Origin: Pseudomonadota bacterium
Lineage (GTDB): Bacteria; Bdellovibrionota_B; Oligoflexia; Oligoflexales; CAIYRB01
DNA length: 34,792 bases
Reading direction: 5' to 3'
Assembly (NCBI GenBank): GCA_026390435.1
Contig: JAPLFY010000033.1
Location: 1-34,792 of the forward strand
Each line of letters begins with the position of its first letter. Within the stretch, counting starts at the first letter, position 1. The translations under genes and the position numbers were made by a program. The notes beneath the pieces were generated by a model. The model was given only the letters and a program-made list of their open reading frames with translations, made no database searches and was not told where the DNA came from. Positions 1 through 6,795 of this stretch are shown here, in pieces.

Positions 1-1
1 C

Positions 2-478
2 GGCAACGTCGGCATCGGCTCAAGTGCCCCTACAGCTGCTCTCGACGTTAACGGCACGATCAAAGGCAACACGCCTGCCGTCGCTGCCTACTCCGAGACG
101 GGCCAAACGACCACGACACGCAACGCATGGGTCACCTCGACAGCCGTGCAGGTGACGGTGCCGGTTACGGGCAAATATTTGGTGCAGGCTAGCGCGCGCG
201 CGTACGTCATCGGGGCTGCGGACAATTGGTGGAAGGCCCGGGTCTATAACCAGACCCAAGGCACGCAAGCGTGCGTCTTCCTTGGATTCGGATACGCGAG
301 TACGGGAGGCTTCAGCAAAGGCGATGGCACCGCCAGTCAGACGACCATCGCGTCGTTTAACGCGGGGGATGTTGTCGTCCTTCAGTTCTCAATAAATGGC
401 AGCGATACCGGCTCGGTCTATCTCGTCGGTGACGGCAACGGCGGCTCCAGTTTATCGCTTGTCCGGGTCAGTAACTGA
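2..478 (+). CDS. Fibre/adhesin-like protein, C-terminal part (C1q-like tip)
   Basis: The reading frame is open from the left edge, so the gene starts outside the window; 158 residues are visible. It begins in a shaft motif (GNVGIGSSAPTAALDVNG), the repeat typical of phage tail-fibre-like and S74-type bacterial surface proteins. A roughly 120-residue beta-rich tip follows, containing VTVPVTGKYLVQASARAYV and ending SLSLVRVSN. The pattern of a 'VPVTGKYLVQ' strand and a final hydrophobic strand resembles C1q/TNF-like jelly rolls. The role is probably binding of a surface or host ligand (inference). Just after the stop lies a scrap of a different, S74-type tail, so this tip appears to have replaced an older one. 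Confidence 0.75.
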   Translation, partial: GNVGIGSSAPTAALDVNGTIKGNTPAVAAYSETGQTTTTRNAWVTSTAVQVTVPVTGKYLVQASARAYVIGAADNWWKARVYNQTQGTQACVFLGFGYASTGGFSKGDGTASQTTIASFNAGDVVVLQFSINGSDTGSVYLVGDGNGGSSLSLVRVSN

Positions 479-503
479 AGACGGGCGCTCGCGATCCCCA
501 GTG

Positions 504-650
504 CCAGAGGTGGTGACAACCGGCTCCGATGGTGTCAAACGGGTGAAATACACCGACCTGATTCCCTGGTCATTGAAGCGATGCAAGAGCAAAATGCCGA
601 GCTCCAGCTCATCAAGTCAGAGAACCAGCAATTAAAGGCTGATGCCGCCA
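504..650 (+). pseudogene. Remnant of a peptidase S74 (endosialidase chaperone) tail
   Basis: Beginning 26 bp after the preceding stop, one frame reads PEVVTTGSDGVKRVKYTDLIP, the usual end of an S74 intramolecular chaperone domain. At 564-569 the frame breaks. Reading on one base shifted gives VIEAMQEQNAELQLIKSE and then NQQLKADAA, the coiled-coil that normally ends these proteins. A single lost C in the CCC run at 564-566 (CCCCTG to CCCTG) restores one continuous frame with P-L-V-I-E. There is no start codon and the catalytic part is missing. The 3' end runs into the end of the minus-strand antitoxin gene at 651. Family assignment rests on the SDG.KRVKY..LIP pattern. Confidence 0.7.
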
Positions 651-938
651 TCAGGCCTGTTTACGTGCCATTTTTGCTAGAAAATGTTGGTCGACTTCAC
701 GTTGGACGAATAACTTGATCACTGCCTGCCGGCTCACATTCAACTCGGCCGCGATTTGGTCAAGCTCCGTCAACGTAACATTGCCAAAGTCAACATTGAC
801 CCGTTGCACTTGTTCGGATTTTGATGGCATCATCCGTCCACGCGTGAAGTGGGCATTCACATCCTCCCCTCTGAGGGCGCGCTCCTCAATCTCTTCAATG
901 CTTACCTTAGCGACCCTTTGCTTCTTAGGCTTTTTCAT
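651..938 (-). CDS. BrnA-like (ribbon-helix-helix) antitoxin
   Basis: The 95-residue protein has a basic N-terminus (MKKPKKQRVAKVS). Its C-terminal half has the short beta-strand and two-helix pattern of a ribbon-helix-helix DNA-binding domain (QRVNVDFGNVTLTELDQIAA, then ELNVSRQAVIKLFVQRE). It follows and overlaps by 14 bp a BrnT-like toxin gene on the same strand, the usual brnT-brnA order. In that family the antitoxin neutralises the toxin and represses the shared promoter. The stop codon abuts the S74 tail remnant on the other strand. Assignment to BrnA rather than another CopG-type family comes mainly from the partner. Confidence 0.7.
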   Translation of the reverse strand: MKKPKKQRVAKVSIEEIEERALRGEDVNAHFTRGRMMPSKSEQVQRVNVDFGNVTLTELDQIAAELNVSRQAVIKLFVQREVDQHFLAKMARKQA

Positions 939-1200
939 AGAGTCTCCGTTCTGCCTTGGTCGACCGCCAATAAGTCACCAGGTGATAGTACTCGCCCTTA
1001 TCGTCTTCACGATGCTCAAAAATTAAAGTTACCAATTGAGCGTTTACAAATCCTATCGCCCTATATTGTTCGGGGTCGTCATTTTTCTGATCCAGGAAAT
1101 AGGGTCGGTTAAAGATCTGAGTGACGACTTCAAATCCCATTCCTCGCTGAGAATCGTCTCTCAGCTTTCGATCTTTGGCTATATCCCAGCGATATCTCAT
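925..1200 (-). CDS. brnT: BrnT-like toxin
   Basis: The 91-residue protein has the BrnT/DUF497 layout: an N-terminal strand with aromatic and Asp residues (RYRWDIAKDRKL), a central strand-rich part, and a C-terminal S-T-K-A-E-R-R-L-Y-E motif very like the family's ARKA.R.ERR.YE ending. BrnT toxins are RelE-fold ribonucleases that inhibit translation. The ATG at 1200 is preceded on the minus strand by an A-run with no Shine-Dalgarno sequence and, only about 10 bp upstream, a TATTAT box inside a palindrome, so the mRNA leader may be very short. It overlaps the antitoxin by 14 bp, suggesting translational coupling. Confidence 0.75.
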   Translation of the reverse strand: MRYRWDIAKDRKLRDDSQRGMGFEVVTQIFNRPYFLDQKNDDPEQYRAIGFVNAQLVTLIFEHREDDKGEYYHLVTYWRSTKAERRLYEKA

Positions 1201-1213
1201 TTTTTTATGGTAT

Positions 1214-1228
1214 AATAGTTATACTATT
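1214..1228. promoter_or_regulatory. Palindrome upstream of minus-strand brnT, probable operator
   Basis: AATAGT-TAT-ACTATT is a perfect inverted repeat with 6-bp arms and a 3-bp centre, 14 bp upstream of the brnT start codon. It overlaps the A/T-rich TATAAC/TATTAT stretch that would serve as the -10 region on the minus strand. The position fits autoregulation by the ribbon-helix-helix antitoxin (inference). Confidence 0.5.
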
Positions 1229-1407
1229 TTGGCAAGAGCAGCTCCCCTGCCAGACACAAACAGTGGCGGCTCTACTTGTTCTTATCCACGTTTAAGACGG
1301 CTGTCCAAGGTAAGCGACAGTATGTCAAATGGAGCCGCGTGATTGACACGCTCCCTTTGCAAGGAGGCCTGGTACCTCAGGTATTAACAGTGGATCCGGC
1401 ACTGTGA
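1219..1407 (+). pseudogene. Headless open frame, unrecognised
   Basis: Sixty-two codons are open between a TAG at 1216 and the TGA at 1405-1407, with no ATG or GTG start in frame. The translation includes QWRLYLFLSTFKTAVQ and VKWSRVIDTLPLQGGLVPQ, which look like genuine protein sequence rather than noise. I do not recognise the family. Its stop overlaps the GTG of the next frame in a GTGA junction, the arrangement of translationally coupled genes. The likeliest reading is the 3' end of an older gene cut off when the neighbouring TA module arrived. Confidence 0.25.
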
Positions 1408-1568
1408 TTGTCGAGCAGCTGAAAACCTCAGAACTGATTCTATGCCAGCAGCGGCTACAGCTAGATCAAAGTTTAGACAGAATACGAAGTGGTTTATCGG
1501 CTCTGATGGGGCGGGCATTTGATGATCAACTTCGAGTAACCGCGATAATCAGCAATCAAATTATTTGA
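1404..1568 (+). CDS. Possible small protein, 54 residues, unrecognised
   Basis: This frame starts at a GTG that overlaps the previous stop (GTGA) and ends with the TGA at 1566-1568. It encodes a mostly helical, charged-hydrophobic sequence (for example QLKTSELILCQQRLQL). Its stop codon lies inside the -35 box of the downstream brnT promoter. No good Shine-Dalgarno sequence precedes the GTG, so expression would depend on coupling. It may be a decayed remnant together with the preceding frame. Confidence 0.25.
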   Translation: MIVEQLKTSELILCQQRLQLDQSLDRIRSGLSALMGRAFDDQLRVTAIISNQII

Positions 1569-1593
1569 CAAACTAAATGTAGTGTCCTACACT
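1565..1593 (+). promoter_or_regulatory. Sigma70-type promoter for plus-strand brnTA
   Basis: TTGACA at 1565-1570 is a consensus -35 box. With a 17-bp spacer it is followed by TACACT at 1588-1593 as the -10 box (4 of 6 matches). Transcription would start near 1600, about 24 bp before the brnT ATG at 1624. Confidence 0.6.
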
Positions 1594-1596
1594 ACA
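1578..1596. promoter_or_regulatory. Palindromic operator overlapping the brnTA -10 box
   Basis: TGTAGTGTCCTACACTACA is a perfect inverted repeat with 8-bp arms and a 3-bp centre. It covers the -10 element of the predicted promoter, so a bound dimer would block RNA polymerase. The natural candidate repressor is the BrnA-like antitoxin encoded downstream (inference from the family). Confidence 0.6.
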
Positions 1597-1623
1597 AATC
1601 ACATGCATTGATTTGGGGATCCA

Positions 1624-1914
1624 ATGGCTAAAGTCATTGAATTTAACTGGGACCAGTGGAACAGGCAAAAAAATGAAATAAAGCACGGAGTGTCATCCTT
1701 AGAAGCTGAAAGTGCCTTTTTCGATTCAAACTACAGGCTTTTTCGGGACGTGAAGCACTCTACATCTAAGGAAGAGCGATTGATTCTATACGCGCGCAGT
1801 AGTGAAAATCGAGTTCTAATGATCGGCTTTACTATCCGAAGTGGTTTGGTTCGCATTATCACTGCTCGAGCGGCATCCAAGAAAGAGAGAGCTGTTTATG
1901 AAAAAGAAAACTAA
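1624..1914 (+). CDS. brnT: BrnT-like toxin
   Basis: The 96-residue protein is a standard BrnT/DUF497 toxin. It starts EFNWDQWNRQKNEIKHGVS, matching the family's F.WD..K...N..KHGVS N-terminus. The middle carries R-D-V-K-H-S and the end reads ITARAASKKERAVYEKEN, the conserved R.A...ER..YE motif. It is closer to the family consensus than the minus-strand copy at 925-1200, so the two are distant paralogues rather than a recent duplication. The ATG has a weak ribosome site (GGGGAT). The 3' end overlaps the antitoxin by 17 bp. Confidence 0.85.
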   Translation: MAKVIEFNWDQWNRQKNEIKHGVSSLEAESAFFDSNYRLFRDVKHSTSKEERLILYARSSENRVLMIGFTIRSGLVRIITARAASKKERAVYEKEN

Positions 1915-2179
1915 GAAGGCGACTGTAATCAGTGACTACGACGAAAATGACACAACTTCGATGATTGACAGCAGAAGGCCAATAAGCTTCGAAGATTTGG
2001 GATTGAAGCTCCCTGAAGTCCCCCCAACGCAAGTCATCTCGATTCGTTTACCAACAGCTCTTTTGAATGAGATAAGAGCCCTTGGATCCCGAGATGACGT
2101 ACCTTATCAAGCTCTGATTAAGATTTTCTTGACCGAGGCTGTACAGCAAAAGAAAACCAAACCAAAGCGCTCAGCTTGA
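1898..2179 (+). CDS. brnA: BrnA-like (CopG-type) antitoxin
   Basis: The frame is open from 1841, but the ATG at 1898 (MKKKTKKATVISDYDEND) is the likely start because it gives the normal short overlap with the toxin stop and a typical Lys-rich antitoxin N-terminus; 93 residues result. A flexible acidic middle precedes a C-terminal ribbon-helix-helix motif (TQVISIRLPTALLNEIRALG and YQALIKIFLTEAV). It should neutralise the upstream toxin and bind the operator at 1578-1596. Thirteen bases after its stop an open fibre frame without a start codon begins. Confidence 0.8.
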   Translation: MKKKTKKATVISDYDENDTTSMIDSRRPISFEDLGLKLPEVPPTQVISIRLPTALLNEIRALGSRDDVPYQALIKIFLTEAVQQKKTKPKRSA

Positions 2180-2192
2180 AATGACTATTTAA

Positions 2193-2849
2193 AAAAAGCG
2201 CCTACCTCGGTTTCGGACCGTCAACGTCGGTATCGGCACTACTGCTCCTGTCAATAAACTCACCGTCAGCGGTTCAGCTAATTTCACAGGCAACGTCGGG
2301 ATCGGCACTACAACGCCTGGGAACAAGCTGACTGTCACCGGAAAAATCGAGTCCACTGTTGGAGGTATCGTCTTACCAGATGCTACAACGCAGACGACCG
2401 TCGCCGGATCGGCTTACGCGACAGTATTTCGCAAGTCGAGTCTATCCTTCGCTTTCGCTTCAACCTGGTACAATGTGCCCCTCGATAATGAGTCATATAA
2501 AGTAAACATCACTCATAGCAACACAACAAACCCAGAGCGTGTAACTGTAAATGCTACCGGACTTTATCAGATTTCCTATTCAGCAATACATCTGGGCGGT
2601 GCCGGGACAGGATATACCCGCTTAGTAGTCAATGGCACGACAGAGATGCCAGGAAGTTACGTCATCGGGGCGGTGAGCGCAGCGAGCTATTCCGTTAGCA
2701 CGTCAACTACTGTTGTTATTCCGCTCAGTCAAAACGACTTTGTGACATTACAGGGAGCAACTACCGCTACCACTTACATTAGTAATTATGCTGGCCCCAC
2801 AGCGACGAATGCATCGACTGCAGTTATGACTGTCGTGAGGTTAAATTAA
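2193..2849 (+). pseudogene. Orphan fibre C-terminus, no start codon (C1q-like tip)
   Basis: The frame is open from just after a TAA at 2190-2192 to the TAA at 2847-2849, but it has no plausible start or ribosome site. A GTG at 2475 lies inside the domain and is not a convincing start. The first residues are not fibre-like. From 2220 the text is two shaft repeats (VNVGIGTTAPVNKLTVSG and GNVGIGTTTPGNKLTVTG), then LPDATTQTTVAG. A ~140-residue tip follows with the C1q-like features VTVNATGLYQISYS and STAVMTVVRLN. It differs from the tip at 2-478. It is best read as a displaced, silent tip cassette or gene remnant, separated from any N-terminal part by the TA module. Confidence 0.7.
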
Positions 2850-2863
2850 GCTTTAGCTCTTCT

Positions 2864-2970
2864 TGGGATCACGCACTGCTAGCAACTCATTGACACCATT
2901 AGAACACCACAAAACATGACTACAAAAGATATCGGGCTTTCAGCAGCTTAGCGCCAGTGCCTGACCCCCT
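2864..2970 (-). repeat. Dispersed ~110-bp repeat, copy D (inverted)
   Basis: This is a diverged copy, in the opposite orientation, of the 111-bp element at 31573, 32530 and 33611. It shares the block CAACTCATTGACACCATTAG, the ACAAAAGAT segment and the end AGCGCCAGTGCCTGACCCCC. It begins 15 bp after the stop of the orphan fibre tip. Confidence 0.8.
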
Positions 2971-3079
2971 GCACAAAACCTGTGGTAACATGAACAAAAC
3001 ACGCAAAATTTAGTTCGGCGAATCGCCTATCCCCCCAGACCTCAATTTAGCAATAACATAAAAAACGCAGAGGATTACC

Positions 3080-4702
3080 ATGAGACAAGGGGCCTTGTGC
3101 TCGCTAGCGGTAGTTGTCCTAGCCGTCGGCGCATGCAAAACGACTAAGCAAACGGGTGCGTCAAGTACAACTGAAGCTAGTGGTGTGGAGAATCCTTATT
3201 GCCGCTCACTTGGACTACCGACACGTCCATTCATCAACGCCCCAGAAAGTGCAAAGCTTGGCACCGTTGCCGCAGACTTCCAACTGCTGACGACGCAGGG
3301 GTCCTTTCAGTTATCGAGCGCCTTCACTGGCTGTGATAACTATCTGATCGTGCAAGATATCCCGCGGCAAACTCGGGAATTTAAACAGCCTATTTGGTTG
3401 CGAGATGGAGCAGCCTTACTGAAGGCGCTGCCTAAGAACACGCACGTGTTTTTTGTCTCTGTTGGCAACGATCAAAATCTAATACAGATGTCTCTCCAGT
3501 CGATTACCGACAACGTCGAAGATGCTCTAAAAGCTATGCCCGCTGCTGACGCCGACTTTTGGCGCTCCCACCTTCACTATGTCACGGTGCCAGTTGCTGA
3601 GATCAAGGGGTGGCTAGGCGAGGCTATGGTCAGTCCAGGGTGGGGGATTGGCATCGACCGCTTCCAAAAGATTCGCTACGTCGGCAATTACAGCGACCCG
3701 CATCGCTACGAAGCTAGCTTAGATGATTTTGGTCCAAACCTGGCCATGCTTGCTAACGAACCCATTTACTATAATTTTGAGGCAAAACGCGAAGCCACTC
3801 TCGCAGCGGAAAAGGCGACCATCGTTCCCATTTTTCAAGGCCAACCTGTAATCGAGCAAAAAGACAAAATTTTCTCCGAAGTTGAGCTTCCGGATGCTGC
3901 AACCATGGCTAAATTTGATGGCCTAGAGCTCGATATGACGGCTGAATGTAAAGGCGACGGTGAAGTTGGTGAATGTCCAGCTTGGGATGAGGCACTGGTC
4001 TTTTATCTTTGCGACCTAAATAAACCGGACTCTTGCACCACGGAAATTGGTCGCTGGATTTCCACCTATCACCGCATCGGACGCTGGGTGCATGATATCA
4101 GCCCCTTTCTTCCCTTGCTAAAGGACGGTGGCAAACGTCAGTTTGCCATTAAGGTTGGTCAACCTTACGAGTTGCATTTGAATATGCGTTTTCTGACTCG
4201 CAATCAACCAATCAAGCCCGTAAAAACCACTCTCTTATTTCAAGAAGGTTTTGGTGCCAACTTCGACCTAAACTATAACAAAAAGCGCCAATCCATCACG
4301 ACACTGATCCCGGCGACCGCTAAGCGCGTCGAACTCATAACTGTGATCACAGGCCACGGCATGTCGGAGCCTGGTAACTGTTCTGAGTTTTGTGACACGA
4401 CGCATCGCTTTTATATAAATGGATCCAAGATTGAGCGTAGCTTTCCAGAAACTGCGGACGACCAGAATTGCATGAAAGAAGTGGTTAACGGGACAATTCC
4501 GAACCAGTTCGGCACGTGGTGGTACGGTCGTAGTGGGTGGTGTCCGGGGCGAGAGGTGCAAATGGTGCGTCACGACGTAACCAAGTTTGCTTTGTTAGGC
4601 AAAGACAATGAGTTTCGCTACGAGGGCCTATTCCGTGGCGAACCGTATCCTGCTGTTGGCGCCGGGTTTCTCCTAACCTCGGCATTGGTCATCTACGAGT
4701 GA
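3080..4702 (+). CDS. Lipoprotein with thioredoxin-like and PNGase F-like domains
   Basis: This 540-residue protein has a lipoprotein signal (MRQGALCSLAVVVLAVGAC; Cys19), so it is probably outer-membrane anchored. Residues ~55-220 resemble a redoxin/AhpC-type fold (LGTVAADFQLLTTQGSFQLS) with no CxxC. Residues ~280-540 match peptide-N-glycosidase F, which cleaves N-glycans from asparagine. The six PNGase F disulfide cysteines have counterparts in order: CKGDGEVGEC, NCSEFC and the pair ending in GWCPG. The catalytic Asp fits the D of CPAWDEA, and Glu206 fits the E of NCSEFC. The counterpart of Glu118 is not clear because that loop is shorter, so activity is uncertain. AGAGGA precedes the ATG at a good distance. 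A terminator follows at 4720. Confidence 0.8.
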   Translation: MRQGALCSLAVVVLAVGACKTTKQTGASSTTEASGVENPYCRSLGLPTRPFINAPESAKLGTVAADFQLLTTQGSFQLSSAFTGCDNYLIVQDIPRQTREFKQPIWLRDGAALLKALPKNTHVFFVSVGNDQNLIQMSLQSITDNVEDALKAMPAADADFWRSHLHYVTVPVAEIKGWLGEAMVSPGWGIGIDRFQKIRYVGNYSDPHRYEASLDDFGPNLAMLANEPIYYNFEAKREATLAAEKATIVPIFQGQPVIEQKDKIFSEVELPDAATMAKFDGLELDMTAECKGDGEVGECPAWDEALVFYLCDLNKPDSCTTEIGRWISTYHRIGRWVHDISPFLPLLKDGGKRQFAIKVGQPYELHLNMRFLTRNQPIKPVKTTLLFQEGFGANFDLNYNKKRQSITTLIPATAKRVELITVITGHGMSEPGNCSEFCDTTHRFYINGSKIERSFPETADDQNCMKEVVNGTIPNQFGTWWYGRSGWCPGREVQMVRHDVTKFALLGKDNEFRYEGLFRGEPYPAVGAGFLLTSALVIYE

Positions 4703-4719
4703 CTTATCTTGGTCGATGA

Positions 4720-4740
4720 CCCTGCAATCCAGGGCTTTTT
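4720..4740 (+). terminator. Rho-independent terminator after the PNGase F-like gene
   Basis: Stem CCCTG/CAGGG with a 5-base loop is followed by C and five Ts. It lies 17 bp downstream of the stop codon and separates the gene from the next one. Confidence 0.7.
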
Positions 4741-4854
4741 CAGCGGAGTGAGCTGTTTCGATTACTATGTTGTGCCTAACTTTTAGTCGAAATTTTTCTA
4801 TCGCTCCGCGGCTAAGCCTCTAATTCGACAAGATCTCATCTCTGAGCACGCTTT

Positions 4855-4886
4855 GTGCAACAGGTCCTGCGTGGGTCCTGTTGCAC
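4855..4886 (+). promoter_or_regulatory. Perfect 10-bp stem-loop directly before the ribosome site
   Basis: GTGCAACAGG and CCTGTTGCAC form a perfect stem around a 12-base loop. The Shine-Dalgarno AGAGGTG begins at 4887, immediately after the stem. No U-run follows, so it is not an ordinary terminator. It could stabilise the mRNA 5' end or control access to the ribosome site (inference). Confidence 0.6.
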
Positions 4887-4896
4887 AGAGGTGAAT

Positions 4897-6444
4897 ATGT
4901 CGTTAGTTAGTGGAATTCTCCCACAGAGAATACAGAGCAGATTAAGCGCACTTGTATTTATTGGCCTTGTGTTTAGTGGCTGCAACCGCGCTCAATTTGG
5001 CGGTCAGCAATACAGGGCGGTAGATCCAAACAGCACGAGCACTCAGAATGGTAGTGGCACTCCGGCTGTTCAGTATGATCAAAATGGTGAGCCTCTGCCC
5101 TTTGGTACGCCAATTTCTCCAGCCGTGGAGCAACCGGGGTGGGTTGGTAACGAGATCAAAAATTCCGTCGATGGCTTGTTTAAGACTGGTGAAGTCCCCG
5201 CATCCACTGATCCTGGAGCCGATCCTTCAGCTCCTGGTGGCCCCGGAACTCCCGGTAATGGCAGTATACCCGGCGGCTCGGGTGCTCCCAATACAGCCCG
5301 CACTGATGGCAGATTCGGTAATGGCAGCATACCCGGCCTCGGCAACATACCCGGCCTCGGTGGTATTCCTGGTATCGGCGGTATTCCCAGAATTGGTGGC
5401 ACGAACACTCCCGGACGTACAGATGCCTCCGCTGGCGGCGGCAACATCTTAACGGATTCTGCTGGTGTCCTTTGGTTACCTTGTCGTGCTGACGGCGAAG
5501 ATGCAGGGCAGTTTCCTGCCGATTTTTATGCAAAATTAGGCTCGAGAGTGCGAGTCGCTGGAGAATTTTGTCCCAAGGCTAAAGTCAGCAGCGACGTTAC
5601 GGTGTTGTTCCTTATTGATCGCTCTGGCTCGATGGAAGGTGTGATTACTGAAGGTCCGAATGACAAAACCACTAATGGTAGCTGTGGGCGCCTTCGGGCC
5701 TCTGAGCTCCTAGTAAAAAAATACCAGACCATGGTCGGTACTAACGTGCGAGCTGGCGTGATCCGCTTTGGAACACAAGCTTCAGTCCGCTTACCAGTCG
5801 CTGGTATCGATACTGTTGCGGCTAACTTAAATGCAGATGTGTTCTGCGGCTCAGAGGCTGGTGCAGCAGGACTAACGAATTATTATGCCGCCTTCAGCAG
5901 CGCCGCTGAACAGATTGCAAGTATTCCAGGCGATAAAGTTGTGTACTTGATCTCTGATGGTTCGCCAACCGTTGGTTTGGGTGATCCGCGTCAGTCAGGT
6001 CTAGCAGCAGCACAAAGATTACGGTCAATCCCGGGTGTGAATTTATTTGCTCTCTTTGTCGGCTATAACGCTGGTAGTGCAGTCAACCCTCGCGGTTACC
6101 TTGAGCAGGTTGCCGGTGATGCTAAGTTGGTACGCGTTACAGCCAATGCCGAAGAACTAGTAAAAGCAGCGGCAACTCTAGGTACTATCCCAGTCATTAT
6201 GAAGGCCGCAGATGCCTCTGCTACTTTGGAAAACCCATCGGGCATCAGTCCACTGCGGATCGAGCGCTTTGAACCACGTCAGGACGTTGCGAACCGTTAC
6301 TACTGGATCACTGAGCCATTCATTCTGGTCGGGTCCTCAAATCCAGTGACACTCAATAAAGTCACCGTGACGGCGAAGACATCGACGGGAGAGACCCTGC
6401 AGTCGGTATCCAATATTGGCTACCATGAGTTGAAAGCGAAGTGA
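4897..6444 (+). CDS. Lipoprotein with von Willebrand factor A domain
   Basis: The start is the ATG at 4897 because AGAGGTGAAT lies just upstream; an earlier in-frame start would read through the leader hairpin. The 515-residue product has a signal ending in a lipobox-like VFSGC (Cys29). A Pro/Gly-rich linker (~100-190) carries imperfect I-P-G-L-G-G repeats at about 145-167. A vWA domain follows with a complete metal site: DRSGSM at ~241-246, a Thr in LTNYYAAF and an Asp in LISDGSPT. Such domains bind ligands through a divalent metal. A beta-rich C-terminus (~430-515) follows. It is probably exposed on the outer membrane; the ligand is unknown. Confidence 0.8.
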   Translation: MSLVSGILPQRIQSRLSALVFIGLVFSGCNRAQFGGQQYRAVDPNSTSTQNGSGTPAVQYDQNGEPLPFGTPISPAVEQPGWVGNEIKNSVDGLFKTGEVPASTDPGADPSAPGGPGTPGNGSIPGGSGAPNTARTDGRFGNGSIPGLGNIPGLGGIPGIGGIPRIGGTNTPGRTDASAGGGNILTDSAGVLWLPCRADGEDAGQFPADFYAKLGSRVRVAGEFCPKAKVSSDVTVLFLIDRSGSMEGVITEGPNDKTTNGSCGRLRASELLVKKYQTMVGTNVRAGVIRFGTQASVRLPVAGIDTVAANLNADVFCGSEAGAAGLTNYYAAFSSAAEQIASIPGDKVVYLISDGSPTVGLGDPRQSGLAAAQRLRSIPGVNLFALFVGYNAGSAVNPRGYLEQVAGDAKLVRVTANAEELVKAAATLGTIPVIMKAADASATLENPSGISPLRIERFEPRQDVANRYYWITEPFILVGSSNPVTLNKVTVTAKTSTGETLQSVSNIGYHELKAK

Positions 6445-6522
6445 AAGAGCGTTGAGATTATGCTCGCGTTGTTAGCCTGAATCAGTTCAAATGTCGGCAG
6501 AACTTCAACATTGAGGATGTTC

Positions 6523-6777
6523 ATGCCGATATTTTTGCGCCGACTTTTGTTTGCTCCGATTTCTTGCGTCGTGTTTGCTGGTATTAGCTATGCTGAACTG
6601 CCGCCGATTATGAACCCGCCGAATGCTCAGTGGTACTTGTGGAGCTGCTACGGAACATCGACGCAGAACGGCCAAAATTTGATGTGTGGCCAGGCGTATG
6701 GATACAACGATTACTGGGCGCGCCTTAATTGTGGCGGCACTTTCTCCGATATCAAATGTTGGCCTACAGGACTCTAA
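6523..6777 (+). CDS. Small secreted cysteine-containing protein
   Basis: The 84-residue product begins at the ATG at 6523, which sits 6 bases after GAGG; an ATG at 6517 touches the GAGG and a TTG at 6511 is less likely. It has a clear Sec signal (MPIFLRRLLF, hydrophobic core, then ISYA-E). The ~57-residue mature chain is rich in Trp, Tyr, Asn and Gly and holds four cysteines (WSCYG, LMCGQ, LNCGG, IKCWP), which suggests two disulfides. I do not recognise the family. It follows the vWA gene by 78 bp and may be co-transcribed. Confidence 0.55.
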   Translation: MPIFLRRLLFAPISCVVFAGISYAELPPIMNPPNAQWYLWSCYGTSTQNGQNLMCGQAYGYNDYWARLNCGGTFSDIKCWPTGL

Positions 6778-6795
6778 GCATGGCGAGTCTGAGGC

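Noticed and set aside
1841-1897. Upstream extension of the plus-strand antitoxin
   Set aside because: The added residues are a shifted reading of the toxin's conserved C-terminus, and the ATG at 1898 gives the normal overlap.
2-2849. Prophage
   Set aside because: Fibre-like motifs are present on both flanks, but no capsid, terminase, baseplate, lysis or integrase genes accompany them.
5079-5533. Minus-strand and alternative-frame ORFs over the Pro/Gly repeat of the vWA gene
   Set aside because: They are shadows of the repetitive codons and have no ribosome sites.
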